Source of the DNA: Nitrincola tibetensis
Lineage (GTDB): Bacteria; Pseudomonadota; Gammaproteobacteria; Pseudomonadales; Balneatricaceae
Length of the DNA stretch: 64,000 nt
Direction: 5' to 3'
NCBI RefSeq assembly: GCF_003284585.1
Contig: NZ_QKRX01000010.1
Span: forward strand, 62,001 to 126,000
Made by a program: the position numbers and the translations under genes
Notes under the pieces: generated by a model
The model's input: the letters and a program-made list of their open reading frames with translations, nothing else
What the model was told of the DNA's origin: nothing
The model's database searches: none
Part shown: positions 28,430 through 36,435 of the stretch, piece by piece
How the letters are laid out: every line of letters starts with the position of its first letter
Position numbering within the stretch: the first letter of the stretch is position 1

Positions 28430-30058
28430 ATGAGCACACAGTTGCGGGTCGCTATGGCCCAGCTTAATTTTCTGGTAGGTGACATACCTGGTAATACAGA
28501 AAAAATCATAGTGGCTGCCTGTAAGGCGCGAGACGAGGAGCAAGCGGATATTTTGGTTTGCTCTGAATTAGCCCTTTCGGGTTATCCTCCGGAGGATTTG
28601 TTACTTCGCCCGAGTCTAGAGACTCGAATCGAAAAAGCCCTTCAAGCCCTTAAAGCACGTGTTCAGGGAATTACCCTTGTTGTCGGCTATCCCGCCCATA
28701 AAAGTGGACAGCTGTACAATCATGCAGCGGTTATTCGTGATGGTGTCGTACTGTTTGAGTACTCAAAACAATGCTTACCCAATTATCAGGTGTTTGATGA
28801 GCGCCGTTATTTTACGCCGGGTGAGCGGCCGGGTGTGTTCGAGTACAAGGGCTATAAGGTTGGTTTGAGCATTTGTGAAGATATTTGGCATAGCGGCCCC
28901 GTTGAGCAGTTAAAAGCGCTAGGGGTGAATTTGGTGTTGAGCTTGAACGCGTCACCCTTCCATCAGGGCAAGGTAAAAGAGCGCTTAGAAGTCGTTCGTT
29001 CATGTGCCCAAGCCTGTGCTGCGCCTGTGTTTTATGTTAATCAGGTCGGCGCTCAAGATGAATTGGTGTTTGATGGCGGGTCGATGGTGGTGAATGGCGA
29101 AGGGTCGCTCTGCTACCTAGCTTCACATTTCGAAGAAAGCCTTTCGTACACCGATGTGGACTTGTGGGAGGGGAGGGTAAATCCAGTCGCTTCATCGGCG
29201 ATGATGCCCGATGACGAGGACAGTCTTTATTCCGCTCTGGTGTTAGGTGTTCGAGACTATGTTCATAAAAATGGATTTAAGGGCGTCGTGTTGGGGTTGT
29301 CGGGAGGCATAGATTCAGCCTTGACTGCGGCCATTGCGGTGGATGCGTTAGGGGCTGACAAGGTCGAAGTGGTGATGATGCCTTTTCGATACACTTCATC
29401 AATGAGTGTCGAGGATGCAGAGCTGCAAGCTAAGCTGATGGGGGTTAAGTACAGTGCTATCTCCATCGAGCCGATCTATGACACCTTCATGTCACAACTA
29501 AGTGATCGTTTCCAAGGACTTAAAGCCGACACAACGGAAGAGAATCTTCAGGCGCGTTGTCGTGGGGTGCTGTTGATGGCCATTTCCAATAAAACTGGGT
29601 CTCTTGTGTTAACCACTGGCAACAAAAGTGAAGTTGCCGTGGGGTATTCCACGTTATACGGAGATATGGCGGGTGGTTTTGATGTTCTTAAAGATGTATC
29701 CAAAACCTGGGTCTATCGTTTGGCCGCGTATCGTAACCTGCGTTCTGTGATTATTCCGCAGCGCGTCATTGATCGCGCTCCTTCCGCCGAGTTGGCGCCT
29801 AACCAAACGGATCAAGACTCGCTACCCGATTACGATGTGTTGGATGAAATACTGGCGCTGTACATCGAGCAGGATTTGAGTGCAGATGCGATTGTCGCCC
29901 GAGGTTTTGCAGCCGAGGTGGTGAACAGAGTCATACGTTTGGTGGATATTAATGAATACAAGCGTCGCCAAGCCGCGATTGGACCTAGAGTCACTCAAAG
30001 AGGCTTTGGCCGGGATAGACGTTATCCCATTACATCGGGTTGGCGCGCAGGAGAGTAA
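28430..30058 (+). CDS. nadE: glutamine-dependent NAD+ synthetase
   Basis: Last step of NAD synthesis, amidating nicotinic acid adenine dinucleotide. I use the ATG at 28430 (542 residues, MSTQLRVAMAQLNFLVGDI). The N-terminal nitrilase domain (about 1-250) has the Glu of CSELALSGYPPEDLL, the Lys in FEYSKQCLPNY and the Cys in LSICEDIW. The C-terminal synthetase has the PP-loop LSGGIDSALTAA and TTGNKSEVAVGYSTLYGD. The two-domain form uses glutamine. It stands as a single gene behind the pilins and converges on the zinc operon. Confidence 0.96.
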   Translation: MSTQLRVAMAQLNFLVGDIPGNTEKIIVAACKARDEEQADILVCSELALSGYPPEDLLLRPSLETRIEKALQALKARVQGITLVVGYPAHKSGQLYNHAAVIRDGVVLFEYSKQCLPNYQVFDERRYFTPGERPGVFEYKGYKVGLSICEDIWHSGPVEQLKALGVNLVLSLNASPFHQGKVKERLEVVRSCAQACAAPVFYVNQVGAQDELVFDGGSMVVNGEGSLCYLASHFEESLSYTDVDLWEGRVNPVASSAMMPDDEDSLYSALVLGVRDYVHKNGFKGVVLGLSGGIDSALTAAIAVDALGADKVEVVMMPFRYTSSMSVEDAELQAKLMGVKYSAISIEPIYDTFMSQLSDRFQGLKADTTEENLQARCRGVLLMAISNKTGSLVLTTGNKSEVAVGYSTLYGDMAGGFDVLKDVSKTWVYRLAAYRNLRSVIIPQRVIDRAPSAELAPNQTDQDSLPDYDVLDEILALYIEQDLSADAIVARGFAAEVVNRVIRLVDINEYKRRQAAIGPRVTQRGFGRDRRYPITSGWRAGE

Positions 30059-30072
30059 TCAGGCTCTATTTT

Positions 30073-30099
30073 GGAAGGCGAACTTACCATTCGCCTTCC
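30073..30099. terminator. hairpin between nadE and the DUF3299 gene
   Basis: GGAAGGCGAA / TTCGCCTTCC with a seven-base loop overlaps the stop end of the minus-strand gene. No T-run follows on either strand, so termination is only suggested. Confidence 0.4.
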
Positions 30100-30662
30100 T
30101 CAGCCTCATCAAAGTCATAGGGCTCGATGATAACTGCTTCAACCGTATACCCTGATGTTCCCATCTCATGATTAAACGTTTCTGTACTTAGACGCCCTTC
30201 GATCCAGATTGCATCATACAGGCTTTCAACCCGAGTACCGGGTTCAAAGTGGACGTTAATGATTTGGTTTGAAGGGGGCGGCGGCACATGGATACAGGCA
30301 CCGAAATAGGGCACTAAAAAGAAACGGGTGACGCGATTCATATCGGCTTCTAAGGGCACAACAAATCCTGGAATGCGAATGATTTTACCGTCTAGCTCTT
30401 CTCGAACCGGAGCAGAGGCTAGCACCTGCAGCATCCGATCCATCAGTGCTTCCGCTTCAGGGCTGAAGTCATCCAGGCTATCCATTGTCTCCAATGAGTT
30501 TGCACTTTCGCCAAATAGATCATACAGGCTGAGAGTGTAGTCCTCGGGCATTAGATCGTCCCACATGAGCTCCGTCGCGGCTGTGGGGGACGTATTTGCC
30601 TGAGCAGCGGCATAAGGAAAAGCCAACGAAAGAAGTAATGTCATCAACATCAAAAAGCGCAT
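30084..30662 (-). CDS. DUF3299 periplasmic protein, zinc operon
   Basis: Secreted protein of 192 residues with a signal peptide (about 1-22, ending AAAQA). The DUF3299 core is visible as KIIRIPGFVVPLEAD, FFLVPYFGACIHVPPPPSNQ and the C-terminal acidic tail. The Cys and His in GACIHVPPPP are a likely metal or redox site. It is last in an operon with a His-rich DUF2796 protein and an ABC transporter, which I recall as the composition of the Zrg zinc-uptake locus of Vibrio cholerae. Its exact role is unknown. Confidence 0.82.
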   Translation of the reverse strand: MRFLMLMTLLLSLAFPYAAAQANTSPTAATELMWDDLMPEDYTLSLYDLFGESANSLETMDSLDDFSPEAEALMDRMLQVLASAPVREELDGKIIRIPGFVVPLEADMNRVTRFFLVPYFGACIHVPPPPSNQIINVHFEPGTRVESLYDAIWIEGRLSTETFNHEMGTSGYTVEAVIIEPYDFDEAEEGEW

Positions 30663-30677
30663 GGTGTTTCGTCTCGT

Positions 30678-31931
30678 TTATATTTTTGGCGTTAGGCCAT
30701 CAATCAGCGTGTAATAATAGGCTTTTATGGCTGGGATAAGCCCCGTGATTAATCCAGCGAGCTGAATCCACAGCAGTAAGCGAACCTGCTCAGGGGTAAG
30801 GCCATTAAGCGTCAAGAAGACACCGTATTCAAGCGCAATCCAATCTTGAAAAGAAAAAACCAACAGATACATCATCCCTACGCCGAGGGCGGAGGCGAGC
30901 AAAGTTAAAAATACCGACTCGCTGAGTAACAGCACCATGATACGAAGAGGTCCAGCACCAACAGCTCTTAGAATCGCCAACTCACGACGGCGCTCATTCA
31001 GGCTGGTTAAGAGTATGCCTAGCATCCCCGTGAGGCTTGCAAAAATAACACAGGCTGAAACGATCAGTAAGGATTTTTCGGCGATGGACAGAACTTGCCA
31101 GAGCTCTTGCAACGCAACGCCTGGAAGTATCGCCTGAAGCGGCTCTGTGCGATAGGTGTTGATGGCACGTTGCATGTGAAAGGTTGCCATAGGGGACTGG
31201 AGACCCACCATAAAGGCCGTCAGCTCTTTTGGCGTTAGGTCGCGTGCTTTGACAGCATCTGCATCCAAATTCATGCCAGGGATGCGCGTACCGGCCCTCC
31301 AGTCGATATGAATGGCCTCCCACGCTGCTAAGCTGATAAACAGATTGCGATCAATCGGCGTGCCTGTTGCATTGAGAATACCAGAGACTTTGAACGGTTT
31401 GTCTTGATGCTGGGCAAAGCTGCCACGGCCTAGTCCATGCGCAATCACGACAGCGTCATCCAGTTGATAGCCTAAGGCTCTAGCAACCTCCGCACCAAGG
31501 ACAACGTCAAATAGGTCGTCAAAAAAGTGTCCTTCCGCCATAGACAGTGATTGTTGGCGTCCAAATTTAAAGTGCTCATAAAAGCTGTTTTCAGTGCCGA
31601 TGACTTTGAAGCCTTGGTGAGAGTCTCCAAGTGTAATCGGGATGGTCCAGGCAACGGCCTCTTGTGAGGCAATTTGTTGATATGAACTCCAGCGAATATT
31701 GTTGGTGGGTTGTCCGATGCCAAAGACTGAGTATAAAAGCAGTGGTAGAGAACCACTACGCGCCCCTACGATCAGATCGGTTCCTGAAACAGTATTGAAA
31801 AAACTCTGCTTGGTATCATGCCGCAGTTTTTCCACTCCCATTAAGAGCGTGACGCTGATGGACAGGGTGAGAAGCGTTAAAAAAATAGTGCCGCGTCTGT
31901 TCCAGATGCTGAGTAAAGCAAGTTTGAGCAT
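30678..31931 (-). CDS. ABC transporter permease (FtsX/MacB type), zinc operon
   Basis: Inner-membrane permease of 417 residues. One N-terminal helix (about 15-33), a large periplasmic domain (about 40-285) and three C-terminal helices (near 288-310, 335-360, 380-400) give the FtsX/MacB topology. The ERRRELAILRAVGAGPLRI motif between helices 2 and 3 is diagnostic. It follows its ATPase by three bases. This class does not transport by the usual importer route; the extended periplasmic domain may work with the secreted His-rich and DUF3299 partners. Confidence 0.88.
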   Translation of the reverse strand: MLKLALLSIWNRRGTIFLTLLTLSISVTLLMGVEKLRHDTKQSFFNTVSGTDLIVGARSGSLPLLLYSVFGIGQPTNNIRWSSYQQIASQEAVAWTIPITLGDSHQGFKVIGTENSFYEHFKFGRQQSLSMAEGHFFDDLFDVVLGAEVARALGYQLDDAVVIAHGLGRGSFAQHQDKPFKVSGILNATGTPIDRNLFISLAAWEAIHIDWRAGTRIPGMNLDADAVKARDLTPKELTAFMVGLQSPMATFHMQRAINTYRTEPLQAILPGVALQELWQVLSIAEKSLLIVSACVIFASLTGMLGILLTSLNERRRELAILRAVGAGPLRIMVLLLSESVFLTLLASALGVGMMYLLVFSFQDWIALEYGVFLTLNGLTPEQVRLLLWIQLAGLITGLIPAIKAYYYTLIDGLTPKI

Positions 31932-31934
31932 GGG

Positions 31935-32642
31935 TTAGTTCACTCTGTAGGCTGGGTTGAGCGTCTTTAAATCAATGACTCGGTCAAAAGGATGACGTAA
32001 TTCCAAGTCGTGGCTGACAAAAATAAGAGTGGTGTTGTGTTGACGACTTTGCTCTAGCAATAAGCTCATAAATCGATGGCGAGTATCTGCATCCAGTGCT
32101 GATGTTGGTTCATCTGCCAGTAGAATTTCCGGTGCACCGATTAAAGCCCGAGCTGCCGCAACTCGTTGTTGTTGGCCAATGGACAGCTGGGAAACGGGAC
32201 GAGGGTGATGAATATACTCTGCTAGATCAAGTGCTTCGAGCAGTGCATGTGCTCCGGCGTTCAAGCTGCCGTATTCCTCAAGGGTGCGTGCGCGTCTTAA
32301 CTTGGAAAACTGGCAAGGTAAGAGCAAATTGTCGCAAACACTTAAGTAGGGTAGAAGGTTAAATTGTTGGAAAAGCACACCAATGTGATCTGCACGAAAA
32401 CGATCACGTTTGCGTTGGCTCAGTGTTGATAAGGGTGTGCCGAGCAGCGAAACCTCTCCGGAGTGAGGTAGCACCACCCCACCTAACAGGTTGAGTAGTG
32501 TGCTTTTACCACTACCTGAGGGTCCCTGCACAAAGACCTGCTCACCTTTGTGTAAGGTGAGCGAGTCGATGTTTAGCAGTGTGTTGGTTTTTTTCCAAGA
32601 AAAAACGAGCTGGTTAAGTGATACGGAGCAGGTTTGTGTCAT
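31935..32642 (-). CDS. ABC transporter ATP-binding protein (LolD/MacB-like), zinc operon
   Basis: ATPase of 235 residues with Walker A GPSGSGKST, Q-loop FQQFNLLP, signature LSIGQQQRVAAARAL and Walker B ILLADEPTSALD. The FQQFNLLPYLSV segment is typical of the LolD/MacB/FtsE subfamily. The start overlaps the upstream His-rich gene by four bases and the permease follows after three bases, so the three are tightly coupled. Confidence 0.93.
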   Translation of the reverse strand: MTQTCSVSLNQLVFSWKKTNTLLNIDSLTLHKGEQVFVQGPSGSGKSTLLNLLGGVVLPHSGEVSLLGTPLSTLSQRKRDRFRADHIGVLFQQFNLLPYLSVCDNLLLPCQFSKLRRARTLEEYGSLNAGAHALLEALDLAEYIHHPRPVSQLSIGQQQRVAAARALIGAPEILLADEPTSALDADTRHRFMSLLLEQSRQHNTTLIFVSHDLELRHPFDRVIDLKTLNPAYRVN

Positions 32643-33325
32643 TCGTTAAACGTTAGCCTTGGTTGTGTTGGGCTTAAGGTGAGTCCTTTCTGGCCTTGGG
32701 GTGTGATCATTTGTACGCTGAGATTGTGCAAGGATGGAAACGACTCGAAGAGTTGGATAGACACTGTCTGTAAATGTTCCGGATGTTCGCAGAAAAAATT
32801 GTACTCAACCTGAATATCACTATGCTGACTCTGGTCATGGTCATGGTCATGGTCATGTTTGTGATCGGCGTCGTGCTTGTGAGCATTATGATTATGGTTA
32901 TCATGCTTGTGATCGTGATCGTGATCGTGATCGTGATCTTTATCATGACCATGATCCGTTGTTGCCAGTAATTGATGGCTGACGCTGACCTCTTTCAATT
33001 CACACGCGGCTGCCGATGGTAATGCCCAAAGGGTCTCTGCCAGTTTTAGTTGCGCTTCGGCATTGTGGACGTTAGCTTGGCTTTCTGGGTCTTTAGCAAG
33101 GTGTTCGAAACCAACAATATCTGCAGCAGGCGCCTCTAAGCTTGCTAATAGCATGTTGCCCTCAAATACAACATCCAACGTGGCTTCACCATGTACGTGC
33201 GCGTGTAAAGCACCATGGTCGTGATCATGTGATGTTGAGTCAGAGTGGGCTTGTTGGGCGAGTGCAAACCAAGACAGGCTCAGTCCTGTGAGTAGAACGC
33301 TGGATTGAATGAATGGGCGTTTCAT
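32639..33325 (-). CDS. His-rich DUF2796 (ZrgA-like) periplasmic zinc protein
   Basis: Exported protein of 228 residues starting at the ATG at 33325 (MKRPFIQSSVLL), with GGAG upstream and a signal peptide ending near ALA|QQAHS. DUF2796 marks are HAHVHGEATLDVVFEG and VGFEHLAKDP. The middle (about 130-175) is almost entirely His, Asp, Lys and Asn, clearly a metal-binding loop. ZrgA of Vibrio has the same layout as I recall it. A Zur-like operator lies 29 bases upstream. It leads an operon with the ABC transporter and the DUF3299 protein. Part of the His-Asp tract is coded by exact six-base repeats. Confidence 0.87.
   Translation of the reverse strand: MKRPFIQSSVLLTGLSLSWFALAQQAHSDSTSHDHDHGALHAHVHGEATLDVVFEGNMLLASLEAPAADIVGFEHLAKDPESQANVHNAEAQLKLAETLWALPSAAACELKEVSVSHQLLATTDHGHDKDHDHDHDHDHKHDNHNHNAHKHDADHKHDHDHDHDQSQHSDIQVEYNFFCEHPEHLQTVSIQLFESFPSLHNLSVQMITPQGQKGLTLSPTQPRLTFNE
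32826..32942. repeat. in-frame hexanucleotide repeats in the His-rich loop
   Basis: Plus-strand runs of GGTCAT (around 32835-32856) and GATCGT (around 32909-32938) encode repeated Asp-His on the minus strand. Six-base units keep the frame, so copy changes would lengthen or shorten the metal-binding loop. Confidence 0.8.
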
Positions 33326-33353
33326 AGAGGCTCCTTGTTGAAAGATTAAAACT

Positions 33354-33366
33354 GTTATAACGTAAC
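33354..33366. promoter_or_regulatory. Zur-like operator of the zinc operon
   Basis: GTTATAACGTAAC matches the gammaproteobacterial Zur core GTTATAWTATAAC at 11 of 13 positions and keeps the flanking A/T symmetry (TGTTAT...GTAACAT). It overlaps a possible -10 region of the minus-strand operon that begins with the DUF2796 gene. Zinc repression through Zur is therefore likely. Confidence 0.75.
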
Positions 33367-33450
33367 ATATCATTTAAGTGTTACATGAGTCGAGTGTTAA
33401 CCTTCCTTCGATGCGTGCCCTTGTCTAGGGGATGATTCTTAGCGCGTAAA

Positions 33451-33495
33451 TAAAAACGCCTTAGATCGGCTTCTCATATTCGAAGTCGATCTAAG
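33451..33495 (-). terminator. rho-independent terminator after bamD
   Basis: On the minus strand a 14-base stem (33482-33495 with 33460-33473, one G-U pair) and an eight-base loop are followed by GGCGTTTTTA. It closes the bamD transcript. Confidence 0.85.
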
Positions 33496-33516
33496 ACGTC
33501 ATTGAAGCAATCTACA

Positions 33517-34497
33517 TTATTGCGTGGGCTCGCCCACACGTCCGTCGTCACCAAATGTGCCGAAGGTAATACGGTTCAGCCATGAGCGCCCGCCGGTTTG
33601 GCTGCCACCCTCTGGTTGAGTGCTTCCATCGACTCTCATGGCTCTGGCTCTGTCAGGGTTAACTGGGCGAGCTGGGACAGCGGGTTCGATTGACCCCATC
33701 AGACCAAAGGTTGCGGTATACAGCAGGTCAAAATTTTGAGGTGCGAAAGGACGAATAATATAATCAGGATAGTTAAGGCTCAGTACATCAATTGCACTTT
33801 GCGCTAAGTCATCCAAGCCAACTTTGGTGTAGGCTTCTGCCATGATTGCCAAGGCATCGGGTACGGCAGGTGTTTCTTGGAAGTTCTCTACCACATAGCG
33901 TCCACGGTTCGCTGCCGCTACCCAAGCTTCACGTTTCATGTAAAAACTGGCGACATGAATTTCATAGGTAGCCAAGCGGTTTTTTAAGTACTGCATACGA
34001 CGCTGGGTATCCGGCGCGTATTCGCTGTCTGGGTAACGATTGAGCAACACCGAGAAACTTTCAAAAGAGTCGAGGGCAGCTCCTGGATCACGTTGTGTTT
34101 CATCGAGAGGAAGAAAACGTGCCAAAAACGAACGATCTTCTTCAAAAGACGTTAGACCTTTCATATAGTAGGCATAGTCGATGTTATCGTGATTCGGGTG
34201 CAGTCGAATAAAGCGATCTGCCGCTGAGCGCGAAGCCGCTGGCTCATTATTGCGGAAGTAAGCGTAAATTAATTCGAGCTGAGCTTGCTCCGAGAAGCGA
34301 CCGAAGGGATAACGGGCCTCAAGCAATTGAAGCTTTTCAATTGCCAACGAAAAGTTTTGGGCATCCAGAGCGCTCATGGCATCGTTGTAGATGACTTGCT
34401 CGGGGATGTCGGGGATGGTTTTGTCTCGACCAAACCATGAGCAAGCCGAAAGCATACTAAGGATGATCAGAGCGCAAATCACTTTGACAAATTGCAT
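33517..34497 (-). CDS. bamD: outer membrane assembly lipoprotein BamD
   Basis: Essential lipoprotein of the BAM complex that helps insert beta-barrel proteins. The 326 residues begin with a lipoprotein signal with lipobox LSAC (Cys19). TPR repeats follow; the segments [21 protein letters not shown] and [19 protein letters not shown] are diagnostic. The C-terminal tail beyond about residue 275 is Gly/Arg/Pro-rich and longer than in E. coli BamD (about 245 residues). It diverges from rluD, the arrangement seen in E. coli and Pseudomonas. Confidence 0.95.
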   Translation of the reverse strand: MQFVKVICALIILSMLSACSWFGRDKTIPDIPEQVIYNDAMSALDAQNFSLAIEKLQLLEARYPFGRFSEQAQLELIYAYFRNNEPAASRSAADRFIRLHPNHDNIDYAYYMKGLTSFEEDRSFLARFLPLDETQRDPGAALDSFESFSVLLNRYPDSEYAPDTQRRMQYLKNRLATYEIHVASFYMKREAWVAAANRGRYVVENFQETPAVPDALAIMAEAYTKVGLDDLAQSAIDVLSLNYPDYIIRPFAPQNFDLLYTATFGLMGSIEPAVPARPVNPDRARAMRVDGSTQPEGGSQTGGRSWLNRITFGTFGDDGRVGEPTQ

Positions 34498-34634
34498 ATT
34501 GCTATATCCTGAGATGTGTTGTGAATTCGGTACTTTTTACCGGATTCGGGTATACTGAGACACTATATTTTCCGGCCTATTAAAACACAACCGGAAGCCA
34601 ACCCAAAATATCCGTTTACATAAGATTAAAATAG

Positions 34635-35603
34635 ATGTCAGAAGCAATTGAGTTAGTGTGTCAGGTACCTGCCGAAATGTTTGGACTGCGATTGGATCAG
34701 GCGGTTTCACAACTTTTTCCTGACTATTCACGCTCGCGCTTGCAGGGCTGGATCAAAGAGGGCACGTTGCTGGTCGATGGCGAGGTCAAACGCCCCCGTG
34801 ATAAGCTCAACGGTGGCGAGACGATTCGTGTGTCGGTGGTGATAGAAGCGAATGAGCGCCATGCCGCTGAATCCATTCCTTTGAATATCGTCTTTGAAGA
34901 TGAACACATACTGATCATTAACAAACCCAGTGGTTTGGTCGTTCATCCGGGTGCGGGCAATGCCGATGGCACCTTGCTGAATGCGCTTTTGCACCATTGT
35001 CCAGAAATCGCACATGTACCGCGTGCAGGTATTGTTCACCGTTTAGATCGTGAGACCACGGGGTTGATGGTAATTGCAAAAACCATTGCCGCACAAACCG
35101 ACTTGGTCACACAGCTACAAGACCGCAGCATGGGACGTGAATATGAAGCCGTGACGCATGGTGTCATGACCGGAGGTGGCTGTGTTGATGAGCCGATGGC
35201 ACGTCATTCGCGTAATCGTCTGAAAATGGCCGTCGTGGGTGTGGGTAAGGAAGCGATCACACATTATCGTGTTTTAGAAAAATTTAGAGCGCACACACAT
35301 ATCCGTTTAAAGTTAGAAACAGGGCGGACGCACCAAATCCGTGTGCACATGTCTCATATCAACTATCCTTTGGTGGGTGATCCTTTATACGGTGGTCGTT
35401 TCCGTCTTCCGAAAGGTGCAAGCGAAGACATGCAAGACGTGCTTAAACATTTTCGTCGGCAAGCCTTGCATGCTAAAAAACTTGAACTCTGGCATCCTGA
35501 AACGGGTCAGCAAATGAGTTGGGAAGTTGACCTTCCTGACGATTTCCAGCGTTTGTTGGCCGTGTTAAAAGAGGATGCTCAAACTTACGACTATGAGTTA
35601 TGA
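34635..35603 (+). CDS. rluD: 23S rRNA pseudouridine synthase D
   Basis: Modifies 23S rRNA helix 69 (positions 1911, 1915 and 1917 in E. coli). The 322 residues carry an N-terminal S4 RNA-binding domain (about 15-75) and the RluA-family catalytic motif GIVHRLDRETTGLMV with Asp138. RTHQIRVHM and HVGDPLYGG-like motifs (LVGDPLYGGR) follow. It overlaps the next gene, pgeF, by four bases. Confidence 0.95.
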   Translation: MSEAIELVCQVPAEMFGLRLDQAVSQLFPDYSRSRLQGWIKEGTLLVDGEVKRPRDKLNGGETIRVSVVIEANERHAAESIPLNIVFEDEHILIINKPSGLVVHPGAGNADGTLLNALLHHCPEIAHVPRAGIVHRLDRETTGLMVIAKTIAAQTDLVTQLQDRSMGREYEAVTHGVMTGGGCVDEPMARHSRNRLKMAVVGVGKEAITHYRVLEKFRAHTHIRLKLETGRTHQIRVHMSHINYPLVGDPLYGGRFRLPKGASEDMQDVLKHFRRQALHAKKLELWHPETGQQMSWEVDLPDDFQRLLAVLKEDAQTYDYEL

Positions 35604-36328
35604 AACTAATACGAGCGGATTGGGATGTAAGTCCTCGCATTCATGCGTTTACCACTACGCGTTATGACGGAGTCAGTGAAGGCGTTTATGCGGGGTTTAA
35701 CTTAGGACTTCATGTCGGTGATAATCCTGCCGCCGTGCTCGAAAATCGTCGTATTCTGCAACAAGTATCGGGGTTGACTAAGCCCATTCGTTGGCTTGAA
35801 CAGGTCCACGGTGTTGACGTCGTGAAGGCATCGGGCCCTGAATGCCAAGCGGATGCGGTTTGGTCAAACCAACCCGGAGAAGCCTGTGCGATTATGACGG
35901 CCGACTGTTTGCCTGTTCTCTTTTGCAATCGGGCAGCGACGCGTGTGGCGGCGGCGCATGCAGGTTGGCGAGGTTTGGCAACGGGTGTACTGGAAAACAC
36001 CCTGTCAGTCTTTGATGATCCCCGGCAAGTCGTTGCTTGGTTGGGTCCTGCAATTGGCCCTATGGCATTTGAAGTGGGTGATGAAGTCTATCAGTTTTTT
36101 TGCGAACATCATTCACAAGCAAAGCGCGCGTTTGTAGTTTCTCCTACCGACCACCAGAAATGGTTGGCTGACATCTATGAGTTGGCGCGCATCCGTTTAC
36201 ATGCGGCGGGAGTAAAGTATGTGTATGGTGGTCACTTTTGTACGTTTACCGACCACGAAAACTTTTTCTCCTATCGCCGCGATGGTGAAACAGGGCGTAT
36301 GGCCAGTTTGATCTGGATTGAAGGCTGA
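35600..36328 (+). CDS. pgeF: peptidoglycan editing factor / laccase-domain protein
   Basis: YfiH/PgeF family protein of 242 residues. In E. coli it removes misincorporated Ser from peptidoglycan precursors; other family members act as purine nucleoside phosphorylase-like enzymes. Metal-site residues are visible in LEQVHGVDVV, ADCLPVLFCN and AAAHAGWRGLATGVL. The order rluD-pgeF-clpB is conserved in many gammaproteobacteria. Confidence 0.92.
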   Translation: MKLIRADWDVSPRIHAFTTTRYDGVSEGVYAGFNLGLHVGDNPAAVLENRRILQQVSGLTKPIRWLEQVHGVDVVKASGPECQADAVWSNQPGEACAIMTADCLPVLFCNRAATRVAAAHAGWRGLATGVLENTLSVFDDPRQVVAWLGPAIGPMAFEVGDEVYQFFCEHHSQAKRAFVVSPTDHQKWLADIYELARIRLHAAGVKYVYGGHFCTFTDHENFFSYRRDGETGRMASLIWIEG

Positions 36329-36342
36329 TTAAATAATCACCA

Positions 36343-36371
36343 CTTGAATTGAGATCATATTAGCCCCATTT
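36343..36371 (+). promoter_or_regulatory. sigma-32 heat-shock promoter of clpB
   Basis: CTTGAAT (36343-36349) and CCCCATTT (36364-36371) are separated by 14 bases, matching the consensus CTTGAAA-N13-15-CCCCATnT with one mismatch. It lies about 65 bases before the clpB ATG. Confidence 0.9.
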
Positions 36372-36435
36372 AATTCATTATCCGATATCTGCCCAGTCAC
36401 TTGCAGGTATCCTTAATGAATTAAAGGAGTGGGTA

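Noticed and set aside
32707-32952. Thr-Ile-Met repeat frame on the minus strand
   Set aside because: Frame-shifted reading of the same His-Asp repeat; no start signal.
32774-32971. Hydrophobic plus-strand frame of Val, Met and Ile repeats
   Set aside because: It is the complement of the His-Asp repeat in the zinc protein; the hydrophobic look follows from antisense reading of CAT and GAT codons.
34498-34634. Sigma-70 promoter for rluD with TATACT near 34552
   Set aside because: A good -10 like hexamer exists, but no acceptable -35 element at 16-18 bases.
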